The notes beneath the pieces are model-generated. The model did not search any database and had not been told where the DNA came from. It saw nothing but the letters and a program-made list of their open reading frames with translations. A program made the position numbers and the translations under genes. A DNA stretch of 64,000 bases from Umezawaea tangerina (GTDB lineage: Bacteria; Actinomycetota; Actinomycetes; Mycobacteriales; Pseudonocardiaceae): positions 62,001-126,000 of the forward strand of contig NZ_PVTF01000006.1 in assembly GCF_003002815.1 (NCBI RefSeq), given 5' to 3'. Each line of letters starts with the position of its first letter. Within the stretch, counting starts at the first letter, position 1. Shown piece by piece: positions 9,161 to 17,855 of this stretch.

Positions 9161-9460
9161 GTGACGATCTCCACCCACGTGCTGGACGCGCAGCGCGGCA
9201 GACCCGCCACCGGGCTCGCCGTGCGGCTGGAACGCGCGGACGGGACGCTCCTGTCGTCCGGGCGGACCGGCGCCGACGGCCGGATCACCGGCTGGGACGC
9301 CACCGAGGCGGGCGTCTACCGGCTGGTGTTCGACACCGGACCGGTCTCGCCGTTCTTCCCGGAGGTCGTGCTGACGTTCCGCGTCGCCGACCCGGCCGAG
9401 CACCACCACGTGCCGCTGCTGTTGTCCCCGTTCGCGTACTCGACCTACCGAGGCAGCTGA
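9161..9460 (+). CDS. uraH: 5-hydroxyisourate hydrolase (transthyretin-like)
   Basis: 99-aa soluble enzyme that hydrolyses 5-hydroxyisourate, the unstable product of urate oxidase, to OHCU. Family marks are ISTHVLDAQRGRPATGL at the N terminus and the diagnostic C-terminal tetrapeptide YRGS; a central DGRITGW also fits. Length is normal for the family. GTG start with TGGAGG upstream. Its stop overlaps the next ATG by one base (TGATG). No uricase or OHCU decarboxylase gene is present in the window, so the enzymes on either side of it in the pathway must be encoded elsewhere or fused elsewhere. Confidence 0.93.
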   Translation: MTISTHVLDAQRGRPATGLAVRLERADGTLLSSGRTGADGRITGWDATEAGVYRLVFDTGPVSPFFPEVVLTFRVADPAEHHHVPLLLSPFAYSTYRGS

Positions 9461-10332
9461 TGGACTTCCTACGCCCCAACACCTTCGCCGAGGCGCTGGC
9501 CCTCAAGGCCGAGCAGCCCGACGCCGTGCCGATCGCCGGTGGCACGGACGTGATGGTGGAGCTGAACTTCGACCACCGCAGGCCGCCCGCGCTGCTCGAC
9601 CTGACCCGGATCGCCGAGCTGCGCGAGTGGTCGGCGGTGGACGGGAAGCTGCGCGTCGGGTCCGGTGTGCCGTACGCGCGGATCATCGAGCAGCTCGGCG
9701 GGCAGCTGCCGGGCCTGGCGATGGCGTCGCGCACGGTCGGGTCGCCGCAGATCCGCAACCGCGGCACGGTCGGCGGGAACCTCGGCGCCGCCTCCCCCGC
9801 CGGTGACACGCACCCGGTGCTGCTGGCGGGCGACGCGGTGATCGAGGCCGCCTCCGCCCGCGGCACCAGGATGATCCCGGCCGCCGAGTTCTACCTCGGC
9901 GTGAAGCGCAACGCGCTGGAGCCCGACGAGCTGATCGCCGCCGTGCACCTGAACGCGGCGCCGGGGCCCGAGCAGTTCGCGAAGGTCGGCACCCGCAACG
10001 CCATGGTGATCGCGGTGTGCTCGTTCGCCATCGCCCTGCACCCCGCCGAGAAGCGGGTCGGCGCGGCGGTCGGGTCGGCCGCCCCGACGCCCCGGCACGC
10101 CACGGCCGCCGAGGAGTTCCTGGCGGGCGAGCTGGACTGGGACGCGCCGAAGCCGCTGCTGGACTCGGTGAAGCGCCGGTTCGGCGAGCTGGTCGCCGAG
10201 GCGGCGAGCCCGATCGACGACGTGCGCGGCAGCGCCGCGTACCGCAAGCACGCACTGGCCGTCCTCGCCCGCCGCACGCTGGGCTGGGCGTGGCAGGACC
10301 ACCTCGGCAAGGAGACCCGCGAATGCGCGTGA
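9460..10332 (+). CDS. Xanthine dehydrogenase FAD-binding subunit
   Basis: 290-aa FAD subunit of a three-subunit molybdenum hydroxylase of the xanthine dehydrogenase family. FAD contact motifs are visible: PIAGGTDVMVEL (residues about 23-34) and TVGSPQIRNRGTVGGNLG (about 89-106). The C-terminal CO-dehydrogenase flavoprotein domain follows (VGSAAPTPRHATAAEEFL). It accepts electrons from the 2Fe-2S subunit and passes them to NAD or another acceptor. It overlaps the iron-sulfur subunit gene by 10 nt. The order FAD, FeS, deaminase, Mo subunit suggests one complex oxidising hypoxanthine/xanthine to urate. Confidence 0.92.
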   Translation: MDFLRPNTFAEALALKAEQPDAVPIAGGTDVMVELNFDHRRPPALLDLTRIAELREWSAVDGKLRVGSGVPYARIIEQLGGQLPGLAMASRTVGSPQIRNRGTVGGNLGAASPAGDTHPVLLAGDAVIEAASARGTRMIPAAEFYLGVKRNALEPDELIAAVHLNAAPGPEQFAKVGTRNAMVIAVCSFAIALHPAEKRVGAAVGSAAPTPRHATAAEEFLAGELDWDAPKPLLDSVKRRFGELVAEAASPIDDVRGSAAYRKHALAVLARRTLGWAWQDHLGKETRECA

Positions 10333-10784
10333 CCGTGACCGTCAACGGCGAGCAGCGCCGGGCCGACGACGTGTGGGAGGGCGAGAGCCTGCTGTTCCTG
10401 CTGCGCGAGCGGCTGGGCCTGCCGGGGTCGAAGAACGCCTGCGAGCAGGGCGAGTGCGGCTCGTGCACGGTGTACCTGGACGACGTGCCGGTCTGCTCGT
10501 GCCTGGTGGCCGCGGGCCAGGTGCAGGACCGCGAGGTGCGCACGGTCGAGGGCTTGGCCGAGGGCGACCGGCTCGACCCCGTGCAGGAGGCGTTCGTCGA
10601 GGCCGGCGCGGTGCAGTGCGGGTTCTGCACGCCCGGTCTCGTGGTCGCCGCGCACGACCTGCTCGACCGCGTGCCGCGGCCCAGCGACCCGGAGATCCGG
10701 GAGGCGCTGGCCGGGAACCTGTGCCGCTGCACCGGGTACGAGAAGATCCTGGACGCCGTGCGGCTCGCGGCGGCCCGCCGGTGA
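10323..10784 (+). CDS. Xanthine dehydrogenase 2Fe-2S subunit
   Basis: 153-aa iron-sulfur subunit. Start ATG at 10323 (MRVTVTVNGEQRR), inside a longer open frame. The ferredoxin-like plant-type cluster ligands are C40, C45, C48 and C60 (SKNACEQGECGSCTV...CSC), and the second cluster is bound by the helical-bundle motifs QCGFCTPG and NLCRCTGY. Length matches the small subunit of bacterial three-subunit xanthine dehydrogenases. Overlaps the FAD gene by 10 nt and the deaminase gene by 4 nt (GTGA), so stoichiometric coupled translation is likely. Confidence 0.93.
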   Translation: MRVTVTVNGEQRRADDVWEGESLLFLLRERLGLPGSKNACEQGECGSCTVYLDDVPVCSCLVAAGQVQDREVRTVEGLAEGDRLDPVQEAFVEAGAVQCGFCTPGLVVAAHDLLDRVPRPSDPEIREALAGNLCRCTGYEKILDAVRLAAARR

Positions 10785-12169
10785 TCACCGTCATCGACCG
10801 GGTCGCGGTGTCCACGGTGGACGCGGCGGGTACCGAGCACCTGCACGGCCACGTGGTCGTGGACGGCGACACCATCGTGTCGGTCGGCTCGGGCCCGGCT
10901 CCCGCGCGGACCGGTCCGCACACCTACGTGGACGGCTCCGGCTGCCTGGTCACGCCCGGCCTGGTCAACACCCACCACCACCTCTACCAGTGGGCCACCA
11001 GGGGGTTCGCCCAGGACGCCACGCTGTTCGAGTGGCTGACCGAGCTGTACCCGGTGTGGCGCGGGCTCGACGCGGGCGTCACGCACGCCGCCGCGTCGGC
11101 GGGGCTGGCCCGGCTCGCGGTGACCGGCTGCACGACCGCGGCCGACCACCACTACGTGTTCCCGCGCGAGGGCGGCGACCAGTTCGAGGCGCTGGTGTCG
11201 GCGGGCAGGCGGATCGGCATCCGGCTGCACGCCGTCCGCGGCTCGATGGACCGCGGCCGGTCGCACGGCGGGCTGCCGCCGGACAACCTGGTCGAGGAGA
11301 CCGAGGCCGCGCTGACCGCGACCGAGAAGGCGATCGACGAGCACCACGACCCCGCGCGCGACGCCCTCGTCCGGGTCGCGGTCGGCCCGTGCTCGCCGTT
11401 CTCGGTCAGTCCCGAGCTGATGACCGGTGCGGCGGAACTGGCCCGCCGCAAGGGGGTCCGGCTGCACACCCACCTCGCCGAGACGGTCGACGAGGAGGAG
11501 CAGTGCCTGGCCGAGAACGGCTGCACGCCCACCGAGTACGCCGAACGGCTCGGCTGGCTCGGCGACGACGTGTGGCTGGCGCACACCGTGCACCTGTCCG
11601 GCGACGCCGTGCGGCGGCTGGGTGCCACGAGCACCGGGTCCGCGCACTGCCCGACGTCCAACGGACGGCTGGGCACCGGTATCGCGCCCGTCCGCGACCT
11701 GCTCGACGCGGGCGCGCCGGTCGGTCTCGGCGTCGACGGGGCGGCGTCCAACGAGGACGGCGGCCTGGTGGCCGAGCTGCGGCAGTCCGTGATGCAGGCC
11801 CGGCAGCGCGGCGGGCCGAAGGCGATGACGTTCCGGCAGGCGCTCTGGCTGGGCACGATGGGCGGCGCCCGCTGCCTCGGCCGCCAGGACGAGATCGGCT
11901 CGATCGAGCCGGGCAAGCTCGCCGACCTGGCGCTGTGGCGGCTCGACGGCGTGGACCACGCCGGGATGGCCGATCCGGTGGCCGCACTGGTGTTCGGCCC
12001 GCAGCCGCCGTTGAAGCTGCTGCTCGTGGGCGGCAGGACCGTGGTCTCCGACAACGAGCTCCGCACCGCGCCCGCCGACGACCTGGCCCGTGAACTCCGG
12101 ACCGCCAGCGCGAAGCTGATGACCGAAGATCCGCTTGCGGGATCGAGCATTCCAGGAGGATCCCGATGA
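10781..12169 (+). CDS. Amidohydrolase, probable 8-oxoguanine deaminase
   Basis: 462-aa metal-dependent amidohydrolase of the ATZ/TRZ-like group. GTG start at 10781 overlaps the previous stop. Metal ligands: NTHHHLYQ (H65-H67), HTHLAET further on, and the catalytic Asp in VGLGVDGAASNEDG. The LYQ after the HxH and the AASNEDG segment fit 8-oxoguanine/guanine-type deaminases rather than chlorohydrolases. Placed inside the xanthine dehydrogenase operon, it would convert 8-oxoguanine to urate or feed guanine to xanthine. Substrate is inferred from family resemblance and context. Confidence 0.83.
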   Translation: MITVIDRVAVSTVDAAGTEHLHGHVVVDGDTIVSVGSGPAPARTGPHTYVDGSGCLVTPGLVNTHHHLYQWATRGFAQDATLFEWLTELYPVWRGLDAGVTHAAASAGLARLAVTGCTTAADHHYVFPREGGDQFEALVSAGRRIGIRLHAVRGSMDRGRSHGGLPPDNLVEETEAALTATEKAIDEHHDPARDALVRVAVGPCSPFSVSPELMTGAAELARRKGVRLHTHLAETVDEEEQCLAENGCTPTEYAERLGWLGDDVWLAHTVHLSGDAVRRLGATSTGSAHCPTSNGRLGTGIAPVRDLLDAGAPVGLGVDGAASNEDGGLVAELRQSVMQARQRGGPKAMTFRQALWLGTMGGARCLGRQDEIGSIEPGKLADLALWRLDGVDHAGMADPVAALVFGPQPPLKLLLVGGRTVVSDNELRTAPADDLARELRTASAKLMTEDPLAGSSIPGGSR

Positions 12170-14391
12170 GCCTGACCCCCGCCGAACTCACCTCCAGCGT
12201 CACCGGGGGCATCGGCACGAGCCCCCAGCGCCCGGACGGCAACCTCAAGGTGCGCGGCGAGTTCGCCTACGCGTCCGACCTGTGGCACGAGGACATGATC
12301 TGGGGCTCGACGCTGCGCAGCCCGCACCCGTACGCGCGGATCGTGTCGATCGACCTGACCGAGGCGCTGGAGGTGCCCGGCGTGTACGCCGTGCTGACGC
12401 ACGAGGACGTGCCGGGCGCGAACCTGTACGGCCTGGAGCACAAGGACCAGCCCGTCCTCGCGGTCGACGTCGTGCGCTACCAGGGCGAGGCGGTCGCGCT
12501 CGTCGGCGCCGACCACCCGGAGACCGCCACCCGCGCGATGAAGCGGATCAAGGTCGAGTACGAGGTCCTGGAACCCGTGGTGGACATGGAGACCGCGGCC
12601 GACGACACCCCGCTGCACCCCGGCGGCAACCTCGTCCGGCACGTGCCGATCCGCCGCGGCGGCCAGGCCCCGACCGCGGACGTCGTGGTCACCGGCCGGT
12701 ACGAGGTCGGCATGCAGGACCAGGCTTTCCTCGGCCCGGAGTCCGGACTCGCGGTACCCGCCGAGGACGGCGGCGTCGACCTGTACATCGCCACCCAGTG
12801 GCTGCACGTCGACCAGGGCCAGGTCGCCTCCGCGCTGGGGATGCCGCTGGACAAGGTGCGGCTCACGCTGTCCGGCGTCGGGGGTGCGTTCGGCGGCCGC
12901 GAGGACCTGTCGATGCAGGTGCACGCCTGCATGCTGGCGCTGCACACCCGCAAGCCGGTGAAGATGGTCTACAACCGCGAGGAGTCGTTCTACGGCCACG
13001 TGCACCGCCACCCCGCCGTGCTGCACTACGAGCACGGCGCGACCAACGACGGGAAGCTGGTGTACGTCAAGGCGAGGATCTTCCTCGACGGCGGCGCGTA
13101 CGCCTCCAGCACCGGCGCGGTCGTCGCCAACGCCGCCACGCTCGGCGTCGGCCCGTACGAGGTCGACAACGTCACGATCGACTGCTACGGCGTCTACACC
13201 AACAACCCGCCGTGCGGTGCCATGCGCGGATTCGGTGCCGTGCAGGCGGGTTTCGCCTACGAGTCCCAGATGGACAAGCTCGCCGACGCGCTCGGGATGG
13301 ACCCGGTCGACGTGCGGATCGCCAACGCGATGACCGAGGGCTCGGTCATGCCGACCGGCCAGGTGGTCGACTCCGCGGCCCCGGTGGCGCAGCTGCTGAA
13401 GCTGGTGAAGGACAAGCCGCTGCCGCCGGTGTCGACCACGCTCGACCTGCGCTCGATGCCCGGCGGCGTCTCCAACACCACCCACGGCGAAGGTGTCGTG
13501 CGCGGGATCGGGTACGCCGTGGGCATCAAGAACGTCTGCTTCTCCGAGGGCTACGACGACTACTCGACCGCACGGGTGCGCGTCCAGGTCATCAACGGCG
13601 AGCTGGTCGCGCTGGCGCACACCGCGGCGTGCGAGGTCGGTCAGGGCCTGGTGACGATCATGCAGCAGATCGTGCGCACCGAACTCGGTGTGCAGCGCGT
13701 GACGATCCTGCCGATGGACACCAGCATCGGCAACGGCGGCTCCACCTCCGCGTCCCGGCAGACCTACGTCACCGGCGGCGCGGTCAAGGCCGCCTGCGCG
13801 GCCGTGCGCGACAAGCTGGCCAAGCTCGCGGGCGGCCGTGATCTGTCCGAAGTGGACCTGGTGGAGCTGCTGGGCGACGACGTGGTCGACGAGACGGTCG
13901 AGTGGCGGCACCGCGCGACCGAGCCGCTGGACCCGGAGACGGGCCAGGGCAACGCGCACGTGCAGTACGGGTTCGCGGCGCACCGCGCCGTGGTCGACGT
14001 GGACGTGGAGCTCGGGCTGGTCAAGGTGGTCGAGCTGGACTGCGCGCAGGACGTCGGCAACGCGCTGAACCCGCAGGCCGTGCTCGGCCAGATCCAGGGC
14101 GGCTCCGCACAGGGCCTCGGCCTCGCGGTGATGGAGGAGATCCAGACCTCGGGCGGCAAGGTGCGCAACCCGTCGTTCACCGACTACCTGATCCCGACCG
14201 TGCTCGACATGCCGCCGATGAGCATCGACGTGCTCGAACTGGCCGACCCCAACGCGCCCTACGGCGTCCGCGGTGTCGGCGAGCCGCCCACCATCTCGTC
14301 CACCCCGGCCATCGTGGCCGCCATCCGGGCCGCGACCGGCCTCGCGCTCACCCGCGTCCCGGTCCGACCCGAGCACATCACCGGAACCTGA
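12166..14391 (+). CDS. Xanthine dehydrogenase molybdopterin-binding subunit
   Basis: 741-aa catalytic subunit that binds the molybdenum cofactor. Recognisable elements: the N-terminal hammerhead domain (VRGEFAYASDLWHEDMIWG), the Moco motif GVGGAFGGREDLSMQVHA, CGAMRGFGAVQAGFAYES, and the C-terminal QGGSAQGLGLAVMEE with PYGVRGVGEPP, which carries the catalytic Glu of the family. Strong AGGAGG site at about 12153. ATG overlaps the deaminase stop by 4 nt. Oxidises purines at the Mo site, with electrons passing to the two preceding subunits. Physiological substrate is inferred as hypoxanthine/xanthine from operon context. Confidence 0.93.
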   Translation: MSLTPAELTSSVTGGIGTSPQRPDGNLKVRGEFAYASDLWHEDMIWGSTLRSPHPYARIVSIDLTEALEVPGVYAVLTHEDVPGANLYGLEHKDQPVLAVDVVRYQGEAVALVGADHPETATRAMKRIKVEYEVLEPVVDMETAADDTPLHPGGNLVRHVPIRRGGQAPTADVVVTGRYEVGMQDQAFLGPESGLAVPAEDGGVDLYIATQWLHVDQGQVASALGMPLDKVRLTLSGVGGAFGGREDLSMQVHACMLALHTRKPVKMVYNREESFYGHVHRHPAVLHYEHGATNDGKLVYVKARIFLDGGAYASSTGAVVANAATLGVGPYEVDNVTIDCYGVYTNNPPCGAMRGFGAVQAGFAYESQMDKLADALGMDPVDVRIANAMTEGSVMPTGQVVDSAAPVAQLLKLVKDKPLPPVSTTLDLRSMPGGVSNTTHGEGVVRGIGYAVGIKNVCFSEGYDDYSTARVRVQVINGELVALAHTAACEVGQGLVTIMQQIVRTELGVQRVTILPMDTSIGNGGSTSASRQTYVTGGAVKAACAAVRDKLAKLAGGRDLSEVDLVELLGDDVVDETVEWRHRATEPLDPETGQGNAHVQYGFAAHRAVVDVDVELGLVKVVELDCAQDVGNALNPQAVLGQIQGGSAQGLGLAVMEEIQTSGGKVRNPSFTDYLIPTVLDMPPMSIDVLELADPNAPYGVRGVGEPPTISSTPAIVAAIRAATGLALTRVPVRPEHITGT

Positions 14392-14459
14392 GTCCCACCC
14401 CCGTCCACGTCGCGGCCCACCCGGCCGCGGCGCGGACGAGCACGCCCGAGGAGACCCCC

Positions 14460-14942
14460 ATGACCACATCCGTCAACGCCGACCAGGCCTGGCTGCGCGA
14501 GGCCGTCGACCTGGCGACGAAGAACGTCGCCGACGGCGGCGGCCCGTTCGGCGCGGTGATCGTCCGCGACGGCGAGGTCATCGCCGCCGGCACCAACCAG
14601 GTCACCCCGCTGCTCGACCCGACCGCGCACGCCGAGGTCGTGGCCATCCGCGCCGCCTGCCGGGTGATCGGCGACTTCAAGCTCACCGGCTGCGTGCTGG
14701 TGTCGTCGTGCGAACCCTGCCCGCTGTGCATCTCCGCCGCGCTGTGGGCGCGGGTGGACCGGGTCGTGTTCGCCGCGGACCGCGACGACGCGGCGGCGGC
14801 CGGGTTCGACGACCGCGAGTTCTACGAGCTGTTCGGCAAGCCCAGGGAGGCCTGGAGCCTGCCCGTCGACCGCGTGAGCACCGACGTGGACAACGCGCCC
14901 TTCAGCGCGTGGCTGTCCCGCGCCGACCGCGTCGACTACTAG
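14460..14942 (+). CDS. guaD: Nucleoside deaminase family, probable guanine deaminase
   Basis: 160-aa zinc enzyme of the cytidine/deoxycytidylate deaminase fold. Zinc and catalytic residues: PTAHAEV (H57, E59) and PCPLC (C87, C90). Length, the GGGPFGAVIV start and the C-terminal acidic/aromatic region match Bacillus-type GuaD, which converts guanine to xanthine for the dehydrogenase encoded just upstream. GAGGAG lies 8-9 nt before the ATG. The 68-bp gap after the Mo-subunit gene shows no terminator, so it is likely in the same transcript. Confidence 0.85.
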   Translation: MTTSVNADQAWLREAVDLATKNVADGGGPFGAVIVRDGEVIAAGTNQVTPLLDPTAHAEVVAIRAACRVIGDFKLTGCVLVSSCEPCPLCISAALWARVDRVVFAADRDDAAAAGFDDREFYELFGKPREAWSLPVDRVSTDVDNAPFSAWLSRADRVDY

Positions 14943-15002
14943 AGACCGGTGCTCGGATCTGACTCTCGGCTCGCCGAGACCCGGAGCGCTGTGAAGCAGA
15001 AA

Positions 15003-15050
15003 CGCGTCCGACGGGGCCGAAGCCGGCAAGCACGGGCCCCGCCGGACGCG
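15003..15050 (+). terminator. GC-rich hairpin in the leader of the purine permease gene
   Basis: Imperfect 16-bp inverted repeat with one A-C mismatch (15003-15018 paired with 15035-15050) and a 16-nt loop, between guaD and the permease. No U-tract follows. It may be a partial terminator, an RNA-stability element or an attenuator that lowers permease expression relative to the enzymes; which one cannot be told from sequence. Confidence 0.55.
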
Positions 15051-15073
15051 CCCACCGGCACGGGAAGGACGTC

Positions 15074-16495
15074 ATGACCCAGCTAAGGAATGACATCCCC
15101 GCACGAACACCCCTCGACCGGTTCTTCCGCGTCAGTGAACGCGGGAGCACCCTCGGCCGCGAGGTGCGCGGTGGGATCACCACCTTCGTGGCGATGTCGT
15201 ACATCGTATTGCTCAACCCGCTGATCCTCGGGGCGTCCGCCGACATCACCGGCGCGAAGCTCTCGATCGAGCAGGTCACGACCGCCACGGCGCTGGCGGC
15301 GGGCGTGATGACCATCCTCATGGGCCTGGTCGGCAACGCCCCGCTGGCCCTGGCGGCGGGCCTGGGCGTCAACGGCGTGGTCGCGTTCCAGATGGCCCCG
15401 ACGATGACCTGGGCGCAGGCGTTCGGCCTCGTGGTGCTGGAGGGCTTCTGCATCGTCGTCATGGCGGTCTCGGGGGTGCGGGAACGGATCATCAACGCCA
15501 TCCCGGAGCCCTTGAAGATCGCCATCACCGTCGGCATCGGCCTCTACATCGCCTTCGTCGGCCTGGTCAGCGCCGGTTTCGTCACCCGGACCCCGGACGC
15601 GGCCCACTCGACCGTCCCGGTCCGCATGGGTGTGGACGGCCACCTGGTCGGCTGGCCGATCGTCGTCTTCGCCGTGGGCCTGCTGCTGATGATCGTCCTG
15701 GTGAGCCGGGGCGTCCCCGGCGCGGTGCTGATCAGCATCGGCACCGCCACCCTGCTGGCCGTCGTGGTCAACGCCGCCTTCCACGTGCAGGGCTGGGGAC
15801 TGGTCGAACCGACCCTGCCCGACCGGGTCGTGGCCGCCCCGGACTTCGGCCTGTTCGGCCAGGTCGACCTGTTCGGCGGGTTCGCCTCGGCGGGCGCGAT
15901 CAGCGCCACGGTCTTCCTGTTCACCCTCGTGCTGTCCGGGTTCTTCGACGCCATGGGCACCATCACCAGCGTCTCCGACGAGGCCGGCCTGACCAAGGAC
16001 GGCAAGGTCGAGGGCATGGGCCGCATCCTCCTGGTCGACGGCGCGGGCGCCATCGCGGGCGGCATCACCGGCTCGTCGCCGAACACCGTGTTCCTGGAGT
16101 CCGCGGCGGGCGTCGGCGAGGGCGCCCGGACGGGCCTGGCCAGCGTCGTGACCGGCGCGATGCTCGGGGCGACGCTGCTGTTCACCCCGCTCGCGGCCGT
16201 CGTCCCGGCGCAGGCGGCCGCACCCGCGCTGGTCGTGATCGGCGGCCTGATGATGGCGCAGGTCCGCCGCATCCCGTGGCAGGACACCGACTACACGATC
16301 CCGGTGTTCCTCACCGCCGCGCTCATCCCGTTCACCTACTCCATCACCAACGGCATCGGCGCCGGGCTCGTGTCCTACGTGCTCATCAGGGTCTGCAAGG
16401 GCCGGTGGCGCGAGGTGGGCGGGCTGATGACCGTGATCGCGGGCCTGTTCGTCCTGTACTTCGGCGTCGAAGCCGTCACCGCCGTCCTGCGCTGA
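15074..16495 (+). CDS. NCS2-family purine permease (AzgA/GhxP type)
   Basis: 473-aa integral membrane protein with about 12-14 hydrophobic segments. AzgA-like marks: the N-terminal GREVRGGITTFVAMSYIV, AAGLGVNGVVAFQ, FDAMGTITSVSDEAGL and GITGSSPNTVFLESAAGVGE, the last two being the conserved substrate-pocket regions of hypoxanthine/guanine/adenine symporters. ATG start preceded by GGAAGGACGTC. It imports the purine bases degraded by the upstream enzymes. The hairpin in its leader may tune its level. Confidence 0.9.
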   Translation: MTQLRNDIPARTPLDRFFRVSERGSTLGREVRGGITTFVAMSYIVLLNPLILGASADITGAKLSIEQVTTATALAAGVMTILMGLVGNAPLALAAGLGVNGVVAFQMAPTMTWAQAFGLVVLEGFCIVVMAVSGVRERIINAIPEPLKIAITVGIGLYIAFVGLVSAGFVTRTPDAAHSTVPVRMGVDGHLVGWPIVVFAVGLLLMIVLVSRGVPGAVLISIGTATLLAVVVNAAFHVQGWGLVEPTLPDRVVAAPDFGLFGQVDLFGGFASAGAISATVFLFTLVLSGFFDAMGTITSVSDEAGLTKDGKVEGMGRILLVDGAGAIAGGITGSSPNTVFLESAAGVGEGARTGLASVVTGAMLGATLLFTPLAAVVPAQAAAPALVVIGGLMMAQVRRIPWQDTDYTIPVFLTAALIPFTYSITNGIGAGLVSYVLIRVCKGRWREVGGLMTVIAGLFVLYFGVEAVTAVLR

Positions 16496-16510
16496 ACCCG
16501 GAGGTACCCC

Positions 16511-16888
16511 GTGGCTCTGATCTTCCTCAACGGCGGCGGCATGCGCGGCGGCCCGCTGCACCACCAGCTCCAAGGGACGCCGCTGCTGTGCGTGGCCCGC
16601 AGCGCGCCCAAGTACCGCTACTTCTCCGTCGGCGACCGCTTCCCCGCCATGCACGGGTCCGGCACCGGCTCCGTCCTCGGCGAGGTCTACGACCTCCCGC
16701 TCACCGTCCTGCGCGACCACCTCCTCCCCGCCGAACCACCCGAGCTGGAGATCGGCGTCGTCGAGCTCGCCGACGGCAGCGCCTGCCTGGCCACCGTGCT
16801 CCGCGACAGCCACCTCGACTCCCCGGACCTCGTCGACATCACCCACATAGGTGACTGGCAGGCGTGGCTGGACCGCGACCGGCCCTGA
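16511..16888 (+). CDS. Stand-alone allophanate hydrolase C-terminal-like domain protein
   Basis: 125-aa protein resembling the C-terminal domain of allophanate hydrolase (AH_C, gamma-glutamylcyclotransferase-like fold): FLNGGGMRGGPLHHQLQG, YRYFSVGDRFPAM, GEVYDLPLTVLRDHLLP and EPPELEIGVVELADGS. In full-length AtzF/DUR1,2 this domain completes hydrolysis of allophanate to CO2 and ammonia; here the amidase half is absent. GTG start with GGAGG about 8 nt upstream, 15 nt after the permease stop. It closes the purine operon, so a role near ureide/urea nitrogen use is inferred only. Confidence 0.75.
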   Translation: MALIFLNGGGMRGGPLHHQLQGTPLLCVARSAPKYRYFSVGDRFPAMHGSGTGSVLGEVYDLPLTVLRDHLLPAEPPELEIGVVELADGSACLATVLRDSHLDSPDLVDITHIGDWQAWLDRDRP

Positions 16889-16981
16889 CCACGTATCCGA
16901 CCACCCACCCCGCGCTCTTGCAGTGGTGGCGGACCTCGCCGCTGGGGGTGGCGAGGAGCGCCGAGGGGGAACGCAGGGGCT

Positions 16982-17019
16982 GTGGGCGGTAGGCGGTCGA
17001 GGGGCCTTCTACCGCCCAC
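16982..17019 (+). terminator. Terminator after the purine operon
   Basis: Perfect 11-bp stem (GTGGGCGGTAG at 16982-16992, CTACCGCCCAC at 17009-17019) followed by TCCTTT. Lies 94 bp after the last purine-operon stop and 48 bp before the hydrolase start, so it separates two transcripts. Confidence 0.8.
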
Positions 17020-17066
17020 TCCTTTGCGCGCTAACGTGTTCGCTCATCCGCACTCGGGGGGACACG

Positions 17067-17843
17067 TTGGCTATCGCGGTCACGGACGACGGCTACCGGC
17101 TCTGGTACGAGGCGGAGGGCACCGGCCCCGCCATCGTCTTCCCGGCCCGGTTCCGCATCGAGCAGGCCGCACTGGCCAAGGCGCTCGCCCACAACCACCG
17201 CGTCGTCCGCTACAAGCCCCGCCAGGTGGTCGGCGTCCTCGAACCCGACGACGACGCGGGCGGCCCGTGGACCCCCACCACGTGGACCGACTACCCGATG
17301 GACCAGGAGATCTCCGACCTGCACGCCGTCGCCGACGCCGCGGGCGTGGACGACTTCGTCCTCGCGGGCTACTCGGGGATGGCCGCACTGGCGGGCTTCA
17401 TGGTCACCGCCACCACCCGCGCCACCGGTCTCCTGATCGGCGGCTTCCCCCTGCTCGCCGGGTACGACTACTGGCTCGGCTACGTGGAAGGCGCACGCGC
17501 CGCACTGCTCCAGGCAGGCCTGCCGGACAAGGCGAACGAACACCACATGGGAGTCCTGCTCTACCGCACGTGGTCCGACCGCGACGACACAGCGACCCTG
17601 ACCGCACTACCGGGCCCGAAGATCCTCTGGTACGGCTCCCAGGACGGCGAACCCGACTGCCGGATGCACGACTACGTGGGCGGCAGCGCCATCGCCCGCC
17701 GCATCCGCGCGACCGCCCCTGTGCTTGATGGGGCCGGTTTCACGCTTCTGGAGTTCGAGGGCCACGACCACATCGCAGCACTGTCCACAACGGATGAAAT
17801 CGCTCCGAGGCTGCTGATCGCTTTGGCAGAGGCCGGTTGGTGA
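17067..17843 (+). CDS. Alpha/beta hydrolase
   Basis: 258-aa alpha/beta hydrolase fold protein. The nucleophile elbow is GYSGM (Ser103), and the catalytic His is probably in EGHDHIAAL near the C terminus; the acid is likely in the QDGEPDCRMHD segment. Cap-like insert around residues 130-165. TTG start at 17067 with GGGGGGA 4-5 nt upstream; upstream in-frame starts would run through the terminator hairpin. Substrate unknown. Convergent with the response regulator gene, with a 205-bp repeat element filling the gap. Confidence 0.75.
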   Translation: MAIAVTDDGYRLWYEAEGTGPAIVFPARFRIEQAALAKALAHNHRVVRYKPRQVVGVLEPDDDAGGPWTPTTWTDYPMDQEISDLHAVADAAGVDDFVLAGYSGMAALAGFMVTATTRATGLLIGGFPLLAGYDYWLGYVEGARAALLQAGLPDKANEHHMGVLLYRTWSDRDDTATLTALPGPKILWYGSQDGEPDCRMHDYVGGSAIARRIRATAPVLDGAGFTLLEFEGHDHIAALSTTDEIAPRLLIALAEAGW

Positions 17844-17855
17844 GGGTGGGTCCCT

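Noticed and set aside
14943-15073. Possible purine riboswitch before the NCS2 permease
   Set aside because: Only a plain GC hairpin is seen; no conserved purine-aptamer loops.
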